Shown here piece after piece: positions 5,616-13,388 of a stretch of DNA of 13,676 nt. The notes under the pieces were generated by a model that made no database searches, had not been told where the DNA came from, and was given only the letters and a program-made list of their open reading frames with translations. The translations under genes were made by a program, and so were the position numbers. The stretch comes from Candidatus Omnitrophota bacterium (GTDB lineage Bacteria > Hinthialibacterota > Hinthialibacteria > JAKQFZ01). How positions within the stretch are numbered: the stretch's first letter is position 1; each line of letters opens with the position of its first letter. The stretch is from the NCBI GenBank assembly GCA_029558215.1, contig JAKQFZ010000007.1:1-13676 (forward strand), read 5' to 3'.

Positions 5616-7688
5616 ATGAGGAAATCGTTCTTCGCAGTTGTGTTTCTCGCTGTCGTTCTTACCCCTGTGCTCGCAGTATGTCAGTGGGAGCAAGTTGGGG
5701 ACGGAATCCACTATCGCCAGTTCAGACTTGAGCAACCACCCAACGATGCCTTCGTGGCGCGGATGCAAATCAACAACCCAAGTTGCGCTATAGATTCCGT
5801 TTTGGCGCAGGGCAGGATTTCCGGTGGCACAGACACGCTTGAGACCGTTCGAGGCATGGCCAGACGCTATGATGACATTCTGAACGAATGGGGAGACTCA
5901 CGAGATAACCGCAACAAGGTCGTTGTCGCCATGAACGGCGATTACTACTGGACTAAGTTTTCCCACCCCGAGCCGTTCAAGACCCACAGCGGCCAGATCC
6001 AGTCAGGCTGGTTCTGCCGCCGATTCGGAGAGTATGCCGGTGGAAGTGGCTTTGTCTTCAAAAGAGATCGAAGTTGGTTCATCGGGGGAGATGTCAGCAA
6101 CGGAGAAAAATACAAGGATGCGGTTCAGACGGTGACGTTTGCAGATGGTTCAGTGATGAAGCTCGACCGCCTGAATGTGGCACGTGGCAACAATGAGGTG
6201 GTCTTGTATACACCGCAATATGGGGACTCGACAGAAACCTCATCCGATGGCATCGAAGTCCTTGTCCAAGCCAAAAGGCCTCTCGGCGCCAATGAACGTG
6301 TTCCCGGAGTCGTTCAAACCATACGGCGGAATGCACCAGGTATGAAAATTCCTTTTGACTGTGTCGTCTTGTCAACTCACGGTTCTGCAGCAGACTCTGT
6401 TGCCGCAAGGATTCGGCCGGGAGACGAGATTTCACTGAACCTTTCACTCAAAGACGCAAGCGGGCGAGACTGGACCGGAGCCTATGCCAGCATTGGTGGA
6501 CATGTCACGGTCGTCAAAGACGGCAGAGTGCCCGTTGACAAATGGGAAGGCAAAGACTGGAAAGATCATGTTCATCCCAGGAGTTGTGTCGCCTGCAATG
6601 ACGAGTACATCTTCTTCGTAGTTGTGGATGGACGCTCAGAACGAAGTCACGGAATGACCTTCGAGCAACTGGGCAACTTCTGCAAGGACATGCTCGGAGC
6701 CACTTGGGCGATTTCGCAGGATGGTGGCGGTTCTTCAACACTTGTCGTCAATGACAAGGTGCTGAATGTTCCTTCAGACGGACGAGAGCGATCAGTCGCC
6801 AACGGTTATGTGATGGTCAATGTACAGCCTGGCGCTTACTCAAGAGCTTTCTCCAGTGGGCAAAGCATCTCACTCCCTGCAGAGGCAATGTTGCGACTCG
6901 GTCCGGGAACGAACTATGGTGTCAACGCCAACTTGGATGAGGGCACGGCAGTCGAAATCCGCAATCACCCGTTAAACGGCGTTCTGGCCAAAGGCACGCA
7001 TTGGTGGAATGTACAGTCGCCCATGCTTGAAGGGTGGATTTCTGAAGAGCAACTCTCACAGAAGACCAGCCAGGAGAGCCACTCAACCTTCGGTACTACT
7101 GTCAAATTCACCGATTCCCCACCCGTGCTGGACGGTCTTCTCAATGAGCCTGTCTGGCAGAATGCGGGTCGGATATCCGGTTTTCTGCTCGCCGAAGGCA
7201 GTCTCAAACCAGAAGATGATACGGAGGTTCTTCTTCTGTACGATGAGCAGGCGCTCTATCTTGGATTCATCGCCAAGGAATCGAACATCGCGAAGGTGCA
7301 GGCCGAGCAGTCAGGCCGTGATGCCTTTGTCTGGCGGGATGAAGCGGTCGAAGCTTTTCTCGATGTCGGGGACGCCTCAACGGCTTACTTTCAGGTGGCA
7401 ACCAACATCAAAGGTTCCATGTTCGATCTTCTGGAAGATCGCGCAGGGAATCTTCGTTTTGAGTGGAACGGCAACTGGGAAGTTCGGACATCGCTTCAGC
7501 AAGCATCGTGGACAGCCGAGTTCCGAATTCCGTTCAGCGAACTGGGAGTGACCGAATCACCCAAGGGCACAGTCTGGAAGGTTAATTTCACCCGGTGCGA
7601 CTATGCTGGAACACAGCAGAACAGCGCTTGGGGGGCCACTGTCAACTTCCACAATCAAGAGGCGTTCAAGGAAATCCATTTTGAGTAG
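5616..7688 (+). CDS. Secreted phosphodiester glycosidase (NAGPA-like) with SH3-like and CBM9-like domains
   Basis: The protein has 690 residues from ATG 5616, preceded by GAGGTGA with 5-base spacing. Residues 1-20 are a Sec signal peptide, probably cut after VLA. Residues about 26-402 resemble the phosphodiester glycosidase domain (NAGPA/DUF2233): VVVAMNGDYYW (around 102-112), YASIGGHVTVVKDGR (near 290-304), HPRSCVACND and the hallmark QDGGGSSTL (near 368-376). Residues about 417-480 form a bacterial SH3-like domain (MLRLGPGTNYG … WWNVQSPMLEGWI). Residues about 495-690 form a CBM9-like beta-sandwich (PPVLDGLLNEPVW, DEAVEAFLDV, WTAEFRIPFSEL). The family cleaves sugar-phosphodiester links; the tail domains suggest binding to cell wall or polysaccharide outside the cytoplasm. 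An in-frame TTG at 5574 has no ribosome site. It heads the rightward operon. Confidence 0.85.
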   Translation: MRKSFFAVVFLAVVLTPVLAVCQWEQVGDGIHYRQFRLEQPPNDAFVARMQINNPSCAIDSVLAQGRISGGTDTLETVRGMARRYDDILNEWGDSRDNRNKVVVAMNGDYYWTKFSHPEPFKTHSGQIQSGWFCRRFGEYAGGSGFVFKRDRSWFIGGDVSNGEKYKDAVQTVTFADGSVMKLDRLNVARGNNEVVLYTPQYGDSTETSSDGIEVLVQAKRPLGANERVPGVVQTIRRNAPGMKIPFDCVVLSTHGSAADSVAARIRPGDEISLNLSLKDASGRDWTGAYASIGGHVTVVKDGRVPVDKWEGKDWKDHVHPRSCVACNDEYIFFVVVDGRSERSHGMTFEQLGNFCKDMLGATWAISQDGGGSSTLVVNDKVLNVPSDGRERSVANGYVMVNVQPGAYSRAFSSGQSISLPAEAMLRLGPGTNYGVNANLDEGTAVEIRNHPLNGVLAKGTHWWNVQSPMLEGWISEEQLSQKTSQESHSTFGTTVKFTDSPPVLDGLLNEPVWQNAGRISGFLLAEGSLKPEDDTEVLLLYDEQALYLGFIAKESNIAKVQAEQSGRDAFVWRDEAVEAFLDVGDASTAYFQVATNIKGSMFDLLEDRAGNLRFEWNGNWEVRTSLQQASWTAEFRIPFSELGVTESPKGTVWKVNFTRCDYAGTQQNSAWGATVNFHNQEAFKEIHFE

Positions 7689-7807
7689 AGGTAGGCGGAT
7701 GGCTGTATGTGAGCGGGGGCTGAGAACTTGAATACTCCAAGGCAAGTTACAGGGCGTGAATCGCCTCCCCGTATCGAGGGAAGCCTCTTCCCATGAAAGG
7801 GTAAACG
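7689..7807 (+). other. Intergenic spacer with a short hairpin next to the ribosome site
   Basis: The 119-base gap holds GGGAAG-CCT-CTTCCC (7778-7792), a perfect 6-bp stem, and a weaker GGCG/CGCC pair before it. There is no T-run and no convincing promoter, so transcription probably continues from the upstream gene. The hairpin lies just before the AAAGGG ribosome site of the next gene and could protect an mRNA end or tune initiation. Confidence 0.3.
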
Positions 7808-9283
7808 ATGATTTTTGAGCGCGAGAGGCTTTTATTTTTTGACTGGCATGTCGTCGAGTCCTCTGAAAACACTCAGTTGACTCTGAATCCTCCCACCAAG
7901 AAGGGTCCCTGCTTGTTCATTGACAGGGAATGGGAACTGGACGGCGCGCGTGCCTACTCGGTCTTGGAATGGAATGGTGAGTTCCGACTCTACTATGAAA
8001 TCAACCCAGGTGGGGATCGTGTATGCTTCGCTCTGGCAGCCAGTCGAGATGGGATCAACTGGGAGAAGCCCAATCTCGGTGCCGTCAGTTTCAACGGATC
8101 CTCTTCAAACAACATTGTGGATGTTCAGGGAGAATACGTTGGCGGGGCTTGCGTCTTTGTAGATCCAACCGGTCCAGACGATCACCGATTCAAGCTCCTT
8201 GGGCACAATCCTCATGAAGGAATGTTCCTGCTCACTTCTCCCGATGGGCTTTGTTTCAAGAGGCAGACGGGCTGTCTTCTTGCTCACAACCCCGACAGCC
8301 TTGTTTCCGCATTCTATGATCCGAGGGTTGGAAAGTACCGCGTCTACATTCGAGCGTGGAATCGCGAACGTCCCATCGAACAGGTACCCGGCAGCAGAAC
8401 GATCACGATGGCTGAACTTGACACCCTTTTTGAACCCTTTCCGGTTGATCCCAACCCACCAGATCCCTGGCCGCAGAAACCACCCAAGAAAGTCTTTGGA
8501 GACACCGAAGTTTCGGTCATGCGCCGCTTGAACCGAGAGATCGTTCCCTACGTGATTGCTCCTGACGAGCAGGATCCCCCTCTTGCCGATCTCTACCAGT
8601 CTGCGGCAATTCACTACATGCCGGAAGTATACTTCGCATTTCCAACGCTGTATTACCACTACCCTGGACCACCCGAAGGTTTTATCAATGATGGCATTCT
8701 CGATATTCAGTTCGCAGCCAGTCGCGATGGGAGAGTCTGGCAAAGGGATTTGCGCGGTTCTTATGTCCGACTTGACCTTCCAGACGGACACTGCACCAAG
8801 CTGCTGCATCTCATCACCGGAATCGTCCCATGGAAACACATTATGAGCCAATACTATGTCGGCGGTTCTCGAACACATGGCCAAGGCCGAAAGCCTGGCG
8901 TTGCAAAGCCCAAAGAACCGACCAACCGTTCGGGAAAACCATTTTGCCATAGATTGGAGCAGCGCCTTGACGGCTTTGTCTCTGCGGACAGTGCCTATAT
9001 GGGTGGCCACCTGATCACAAAGCCGTTCATCTCCGGCTCCCGTTTGCTGCTCAACATAGACACTTCCGCCAGCGGCGTTGCCAGCGCTGCCTTGCTGGAT
9101 GAACAGGGCAAAGAAATCCAAGGATTCACCTTGGATGAATGCGACAGGATTCAGGGCAATGACACACAGTACGAGGTGACATGGAACCATGGAGCCGATC
9201 TTTCGAGAATTCGGGGACATGCAGTACGGTTGCACCTCAGAAGCAGAAGCACGAAACTATTTGCCGTGACCACTACAGACTGA
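7808..9283 (+). CDS. Beta-propeller glycosidase-like protein (GH32/GH43-type fold) with C-terminal beta-sandwich
   Basis: This is a 491-residue protein with no signal peptide or membrane segment. Propeller-blade motifs recur: AASRDGINW (77-85), TSPDGLCF (143-150) and AASRDGRVW (303-311), with strand motifs such as YDPRVGKYRVYIRAW (170-184). This is the pattern of five-bladed sugar hydrolases related to GH32, GH43 and GH68. Residues about 385-490 (RLDGFVSAD …, then ALLDEQGKEIQGF …) look like the small beta-sandwich that follows the propeller in uncharacterised Planctomycetota/Verrucomicrobiota homologues I recall. I could not assign catalytic carboxylates, so activity is inferred from fold resemblance only. 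ATG 7808 follows AAAGGG. The next gene starts 14 bases after the stop, and co-transcription is likely. The missing signal peptide suggests cytosolic action on imported oligosaccharide, or an unconventional export route. Confidence 0.72.
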   Translation: MIFERERLLFFDWHVVESSENTQLTLNPPTKKGPCLFIDREWELDGARAYSVLEWNGEFRLYYEINPGGDRVCFALAASRDGINWEKPNLGAVSFNGSSSNNIVDVQGEYVGGACVFVDPTGPDDHRFKLLGHNPHEGMFLLTSPDGLCFKRQTGCLLAHNPDSLVSAFYDPRVGKYRVYIRAWNRERPIEQVPGSRTITMAELDTLFEPFPVDPNPPDPWPQKPPKKVFGDTEVSVMRRLNREIVPYVIAPDEQDPPLADLYQSAAIHYMPEVYFAFPTLYYHYPGPPEGFINDGILDIQFAASRDGRVWQRDLRGSYVRLDLPDGHCTKLLHLITGIVPWKHIMSQYYVGGSRTHGQGRKPGVAKPKEPTNRSGKPFCHRLEQRLDGFVSADSAYMGGHLITKPFISGSRLLLNIDTSASGVASAALLDEQGKEIQGFTLDECDRIQGNDTQYEVTWNHGADLSRIRGHAVRLHLRSRSTKLFAVTTTD

Positions 9284-9297
9284 GGAGGAGGGACCCT

Positions 9298-10548
9298 ATG
9301 GAAACACTGAAACAGGAAGCAGCCGCACGTTTGAACAACGTTCGAGACATTGATCCACCGGTGCTGTTGGAGAGAGCGAACCTTGTCGCAGACTGGATTA
9401 TTCGTAATCAGATCACGGATCGCCAGGATGCCAACAAGGGACGATCGATTCGCAGCTATGATGCCAAGACCAAGGAGAAGATTCTTACCGGCAATTGGAT
9501 GTGCGGCAACATCGCCAACACCATGTGCGCCATGTACAAACGCACTGGGCAAGAGCGCTATCTGGCTTCGGCCGAACTGGCAGCCCACTATCTGATGTCA
9601 CTTCAGGTCATGGATCGCCAGAGCAGGTACTTTGGAGCAATCCGCGAACTAACCCCTCAGTCCATCGAGTTCGCGCCTAGAGACGCCGTTGGTGGTGCTT
9701 GGGGACTTGTCTGGCTCGCCGAAACAACGGGCAATTCGGAGTATCTCCACCGTGCGGTACTTTTTGCGGACTGGTTAATCGAGAAGGGAATGTATCAGGG
9801 CTGGCCTATGTATGCCATCTACATGGATGACAGTCTTGCTGATTTCTACTCGCGTGGTCATTTTCATTCCGGAACTGGACTGTTTCTCTACGATTTGTTC
9901 CGGTTGACTGGGGATCAACGCTATATTGACAAAGGACTCCTGCCCATCGCGACAATCTACCGGGATTCGTTTATCAGAGACGATGGCTTTCTGGTCAAGG
10001 AGATGGATCCTTTCACCGGCAAGGTTACTGATCCCAAGTCAGAAGATGAACCTCTGACATACGCGATCAATGATGACTTCGGCGCGTTGATGATGATTGC
10101 CGCAAGCCGTCTCTTCGCTGACCCGTCATACGTGGAAAAGGCTGGTCTCTATGCCCGATGGATCGCTTCTCTTCAGGAGCCGGATGGAGGTTTCTACGGT
10201 GAGAGAATCCCCTCGGGAGTTCCTGTCAGCGCAATGACTTTTGCTGACATCGGGGAAGTACTCCACGACGACGTGCTCAAGAATGCGGCGCGCAAGAGCC
10301 TGCGAAAACTGCTGACAATGCAGTTTCTTGAAGCGAAAGACCCCTGCATTCGAGGCGCTTTCAGAGGCCTCTATGAAGGTGTCGAACCCAACCGAGAGGG
10401 GAGAACGTGTGTCAATATGAGGACGTCCGGATATGCGCTCATCGCCCTGCTGAAGGCCGAAAGCAGCCTGCGCAACATCTGGTTGGGGCTGCACAACGAT
10501 CCCTTCAGAGATCAGCGCTGGATCGCACCGCATAATCTGATCTGGTAA
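9298..10548 (+). CDS. (Alpha/alpha)-barrel glycosidase/epimerase-like protein
   Basis: This is a 416-residue, mostly helical protein without a signal peptide. Helix-pair repeats with small and aromatic residues recur: NIANTMCAMYKRTGQERYL (71-89), GGAWGLVWLAETTGNSEYL (132-150), HSGTGLFLYDLFRLTGDQRY (190-209), DDFGALMMIAASRLFADPSY (259-278) and MRTSGYALIALLKAES (374-389). This is typical of six-hairpin glycosidase or AGE-type (alpha/alpha)6 barrels. Candidate active-site residues facing the barrel are D177-D178, H188, H190 and D259-D260, by inference. The substrate is unknown; GH88/GH105, GH127 or N-acylglucosamine-2-epimerase relatives are alternatives. ATG 9298 is clear because GAGGAGG at 9283-9289 lies just upstream. 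An in-frame ATG at 9181 would overlap the preceding gene by about 100 bases and is rejected. It is co-transcribed with its neighbours; the kinase gene begins 9 bases after the stop. Confidence 0.7.
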   Translation: METLKQEAAARLNNVRDIDPPVLLERANLVADWIIRNQITDRQDANKGRSIRSYDAKTKEKILTGNWMCGNIANTMCAMYKRTGQERYLASAELAAHYLMSLQVMDRQSRYFGAIRELTPQSIEFAPRDAVGGAWGLVWLAETTGNSEYLHRAVLFADWLIEKGMYQGWPMYAIYMDDSLADFYSRGHFHSGTGLFLYDLFRLTGDQRYIDKGLLPIATIYRDSFIRDDGFLVKEMDPFTGKVTDPKSEDEPLTYAINDDFGALMMIAASRLFADPSYVEKAGLYARWIASLQEPDGGFYGERIPSGVPVSAMTFADIGEVLHDDVLKNAARKSLRKLLTMQFLEAKDPCIRGAFRGLYEGVEPNREGRTCVNMRTSGYALIALLKAESSLRNIWLGLHNDPFRDQRWIAPHNLIW

Positions 10549-10557
10549 GGCGTTTTC

Positions 10558-13344
10558 ATGAAGAACAGGCCGAAAACGAGAACAGAACTTGTCGAGGAGA
10601 ACCAGCGTCTGCGTGCTGAGTGCGACCGGTTGCGAGACGGTTCTTGTTCGTCTCATGAACCGGCTGAGGAAGAGCAGCGCATGTCTTTGCGGACAAGAGT
10701 CCGTCGCTTCACGGAGTCTGCCCTGGAACTTGCTCGCATGGATTCGGTTGATCAGATGTGCTGCAGGGCTGTTGAACTTGCCCGATCCGATCTGGGTTTT
10801 GAGCGCTGTGGCCTGTTCTTGCGAAGCAGAAATGATCCGAACCTCTTTGAAGGCACCTATGGAACTAATGCCCAGGGAGAGATTAGAGACGAACACCATC
10901 TGCAGTACGACATCCGGAACGATGAGAAACTTGCCGAGATCGTTGAGAACCGACAGAAGTATCCCATTCTCTCAAAAGGAATCTCGTGTGGTGATGGGGA
11001 AGGTATCGAAAAGACCGCTGATCATGCCGCGCATCTCATCTGGGGAGGAAATCAGAATCTGGGTATTATCTTCACTGACACCCTGCTGACCGGACGGTCT
11101 CTGACTGAAGAAGATATGGATATGCTTATGCTCTATTCTTCGACCGTCGGTCATCTCATCGGAACGCTGCAAACCCATGAATCACTGAGAACGCAGAATC
11201 GTCAACTGCAGGCTTTCCGTGCGGTTGCCGAGACGATAGTCTCCTCATCTTCCACGGAAGATCTCGCCGAGAGACTGTCTGAGATCATCAGAAGTCTGCT
11301 TCCTTGTGACACTTTCTTCCTGAATCTCTACGACCCTGTGGTTGACTCAATAATTCCTGTCTACCATTGGAATCGCTCAACCGATGTTCCTGAATCGGTC
11401 AAGGGGATGATGTTTTCGGCTGCCCTGACAAGCGCGATCAGAAGCCTGCTCACTACGCGACAGCCCCTTGTCCTTTTCCGCAGTGAGGATCACCAGGACT
11501 TTTTGCAGGAGTCTATTCCCTCTTACTCTTCCCAAATCTATCTTCCGCTGCTGTCGGCAGCAAAGGCAGCAGGTTACTTCTCGGTTCAGACGGACACTCC
11601 TCAAGCATACAGTGTTGAGGATATCAACATGCTTGTCGAGATCGCGGAGCAGGTCGGCCCCGCCTTTGAGGCAATCCAACTGGGCAAACGCCTTCTCGAG
11701 AAGAGTGAAACCGAGGAGCAGTACAGTCAACGCCTTATCACGCTTCTTGAGGTCGCCAATGAGCTGACCACCAAGATAACCCTGGACGACCTCTATCGGT
11801 CTGCTGTCGAGATCGGCCGTGCGCGCCTCGGCTTTGAGCGACTTGGGCTATGGTTCCTTTGTCAGGACGATCCCATGTTGGCACAGGGCACTTACGGAAC
11901 GGACGAGAAGGGTAACACGATAGTCGAAAGCATGCTCTTTACAGATCTGACGTCACCATCGTCCCTCAGGCGAGTCTTGTTGGACAACGAGGACTGGGTC
12001 ATTGAAAGTGTTCCCTCTATCGCTGACGAGAGTCTTCCTTCGAGAAAGCGCCTGATGGCATCTGTCACCGATGGGACTCGCGTCATCGGCGCATTGGTGG
12101 CCGACAACTTCATCCATCGCCACCCGTTGAACCAACGTGATGCGGAGATTCTCCGACTCTATGCATCTGCACTAGGCATGTTGTGCACCCAGAAACGGAC
12201 TGAGGAAGCGCTGGAGCGTTCAGAGAGGATCTACCGACAAGCCATTGAGAACGCTGCTGGAGTCCCGTATCGCCTTCTTTTTGATGGCTGGAAATACGAT
12301 TTTGTTGGCGAGGGACTTGAGCGGATACTTGGAATCCGATCTCAGGAACTCTCCTTGAAGACCTTCAATGAGATTGTCAAGAAGGCGCACTTTCACGATC
12401 CCAAAGCTCGCACTGATTTCAATGCCTACGCCAATGACTTCCTCGAAGGCAAACTGGACAGGTATCGCGCCGATCTTCAGATTGTCACCCCTCAGGGTGA
12501 GTCCAAGTGGGTTTACGATTGTTCTGTACCGATCCGGGATCCCAAGACAGGAAAGGTAATCGGCTCCTTGGGAATTCTTCAGGACGTGACGGAACGCAAG
12601 AGGGCGGAAATTGCGCTGGCGGAACATGCCATCGCTCTGTCTCGTTCGAATGAGGAACTGGAGCATTTTGCCTATGTCGCCTCGCATGATCTTCGGGAAC
12701 CACTTCGCAAGATATCCAGTTTCACAGAACTGCTTGCGAGGCGCTACAAGGGAAAACTCGACGAGGAAGCGGACACGATCATCTCATATGTCACTGATGG
12801 AGCCGAGCGAATGCATCAACTCATAGATGATCTGCTTTCGTACTCCCGAGTTGGGACATCCGAGTTCAGACTTGAGATGACATCCATGCAAGACCTTCTA
12901 TCCAGAACACTTCAGGATCTTGAGAGGGTCATCATTGAAGCCAACGCAAAAGTGGCTGTCGAACCTTTGCCGGATCTCTCGGTCAACTCTCTCTCCATCG
13001 GACAACTCTTTCAGAACCTTATCTCCAATGCCATCAAGTTCCGTGGAGAGCCTTCTCCTGAGATTACAGTCTCAGCGGTCAGGGATGCCAATGAGTGGAT
13101 TTTCTGTGTGAAGGATAACGGCATTGGCTTCGAGTCTCGGTACGCGGAGAGAGTCTTCAAAGTCTTCCAGAGACTCCATCCCGCCGGAAAGTATCCCGGA
13201 ACCGGAATGGGACTGGCGATCTGCAAAAAGATCGTCGAGAGACATCACGGAAGAATCTGGGTGCAGTCGGAGCCAGGGATGGGTTCATCCTTCTACTTCA
13301 CTCTGCCTGCAACGAGTCCCGTGCCACCAGATGCTCCTCTGTGA
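10558..13344 (+). CDS. Soluble multi-sensor histidine kinase (GAF-GAF-GAF-PAS-HisKA-HATPase)
   Basis: This is a 928-residue kinase with no transmembrane segment, so it senses cytosolic signals. The order is a short coiled coil (8-28), GAF1 (about 48-205), GAF2 (about 218-375), GAF3 (about 393-545), PAS with PAC tail (about 556-683, ending LGILQDVTERKRAE), HisKA with phospho-acceptor H710 in YVASHDLREPLR, and HATPase_c. The last carries the N box (N820, N824 in NLISNAIKF), G1 DNGIGF (853-858), F box VFKVFQ (866-871) and G2 GTGMGL (881-886). All catalytic boxes are intact. HisKA is of the phytochrome-like FAYVASHDLREPL type. GAF1 and GAF3 share LGFER…GTYGT motifs and look duplicated. The ligand is unknown. 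The gene sits 9 bases behind a glycosidase-like gene and 44 bases before a response regulator, so it probably reports on or controls the carbohydrate genes of the same operon. Confidence 0.93.
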   Translation: MKNRPKTRTELVEENQRLRAECDRLRDGSCSSHEPAEEEQRMSLRTRVRRFTESALELARMDSVDQMCCRAVELARSDLGFERCGLFLRSRNDPNLFEGTYGTNAQGEIRDEHHLQYDIRNDEKLAEIVENRQKYPILSKGISCGDGEGIEKTADHAAHLIWGGNQNLGIIFTDTLLTGRSLTEEDMDMLMLYSSTVGHLIGTLQTHESLRTQNRQLQAFRAVAETIVSSSSTEDLAERLSEIIRSLLPCDTFFLNLYDPVVDSIIPVYHWNRSTDVPESVKGMMFSAALTSAIRSLLTTRQPLVLFRSEDHQDFLQESIPSYSSQIYLPLLSAAKAAGYFSVQTDTPQAYSVEDINMLVEIAEQVGPAFEAIQLGKRLLEKSETEEQYSQRLITLLEVANELTTKITLDDLYRSAVEIGRARLGFERLGLWFLCQDDPMLAQGTYGTDEKGNTIVESMLFTDLTSPSSLRRVLLDNEDWVIESVPSIADESLPSRKRLMASVTDGTRVIGALVADNFIHRHPLNQRDAEILRLYASALGMLCTQKRTEEALERSERIYRQAIENAAGVPYRLLFDGWKYDFVGEGLERILGIRSQELSLKTFNEIVKKAHFHDPKARTDFNAYANDFLEGKLDRYRADLQIVTPQGESKWVYDCSVPIRDPKTGKVIGSLGILQDVTERKRAEIALAEHAIALSRSNEELEHFAYVASHDLREPLRKISSFTELLARRYKGKLDEEADTIISYVTDGAERMHQLIDDLLSYSRVGTSEFRLEMTSMQDLLSRTLQDLERVIIEANAKVAVEPLPDLSVNSLSIGQLFQNLISNAIKFRGEPSPEITVSAVRDANEWIFCVKDNGIGFESRYAERVFKVFQRLHPAGKYPGTGMGLAICKKIVERHHGRIWVQSEPGMGSSFYFTLPATSPVPPDAPL

Positions 13345-13388
13345 TGATTCCAGTTTACAGACCAGCCCAATCCTGCTACATAGGAACC

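Noticed and set aside
5658..5687. Lipoprotein signal (LAVC) in the phosphodiester glycosidase
   Set aside because: The residue before the Cys is Val, which does not fit the lipobox; cleavage after VLA by ordinary signal peptidase is more likely.
8105..9235. Open frame of 376 codons on the minus strand
   Set aside because: It lies wholly inside the propeller gene, gives no recognisable motifs, and its neighbours in the operon run on the plus strand. It is best explained as an antisense shadow.
9181..9297. Upstream in-frame ATG for the barrel protein
   Set aside because: It would overlap the preceding gene by about 100 bases, whereas ATG 9298 has a strong GAGGAGG site.
10126..10899. Open frame of 257 codons on the minus strand spanning two plus-strand genes
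   Set aside because: It overlaps the well-supported barrel gene and the GAF1 region of the kinase, and its product shows no domain.
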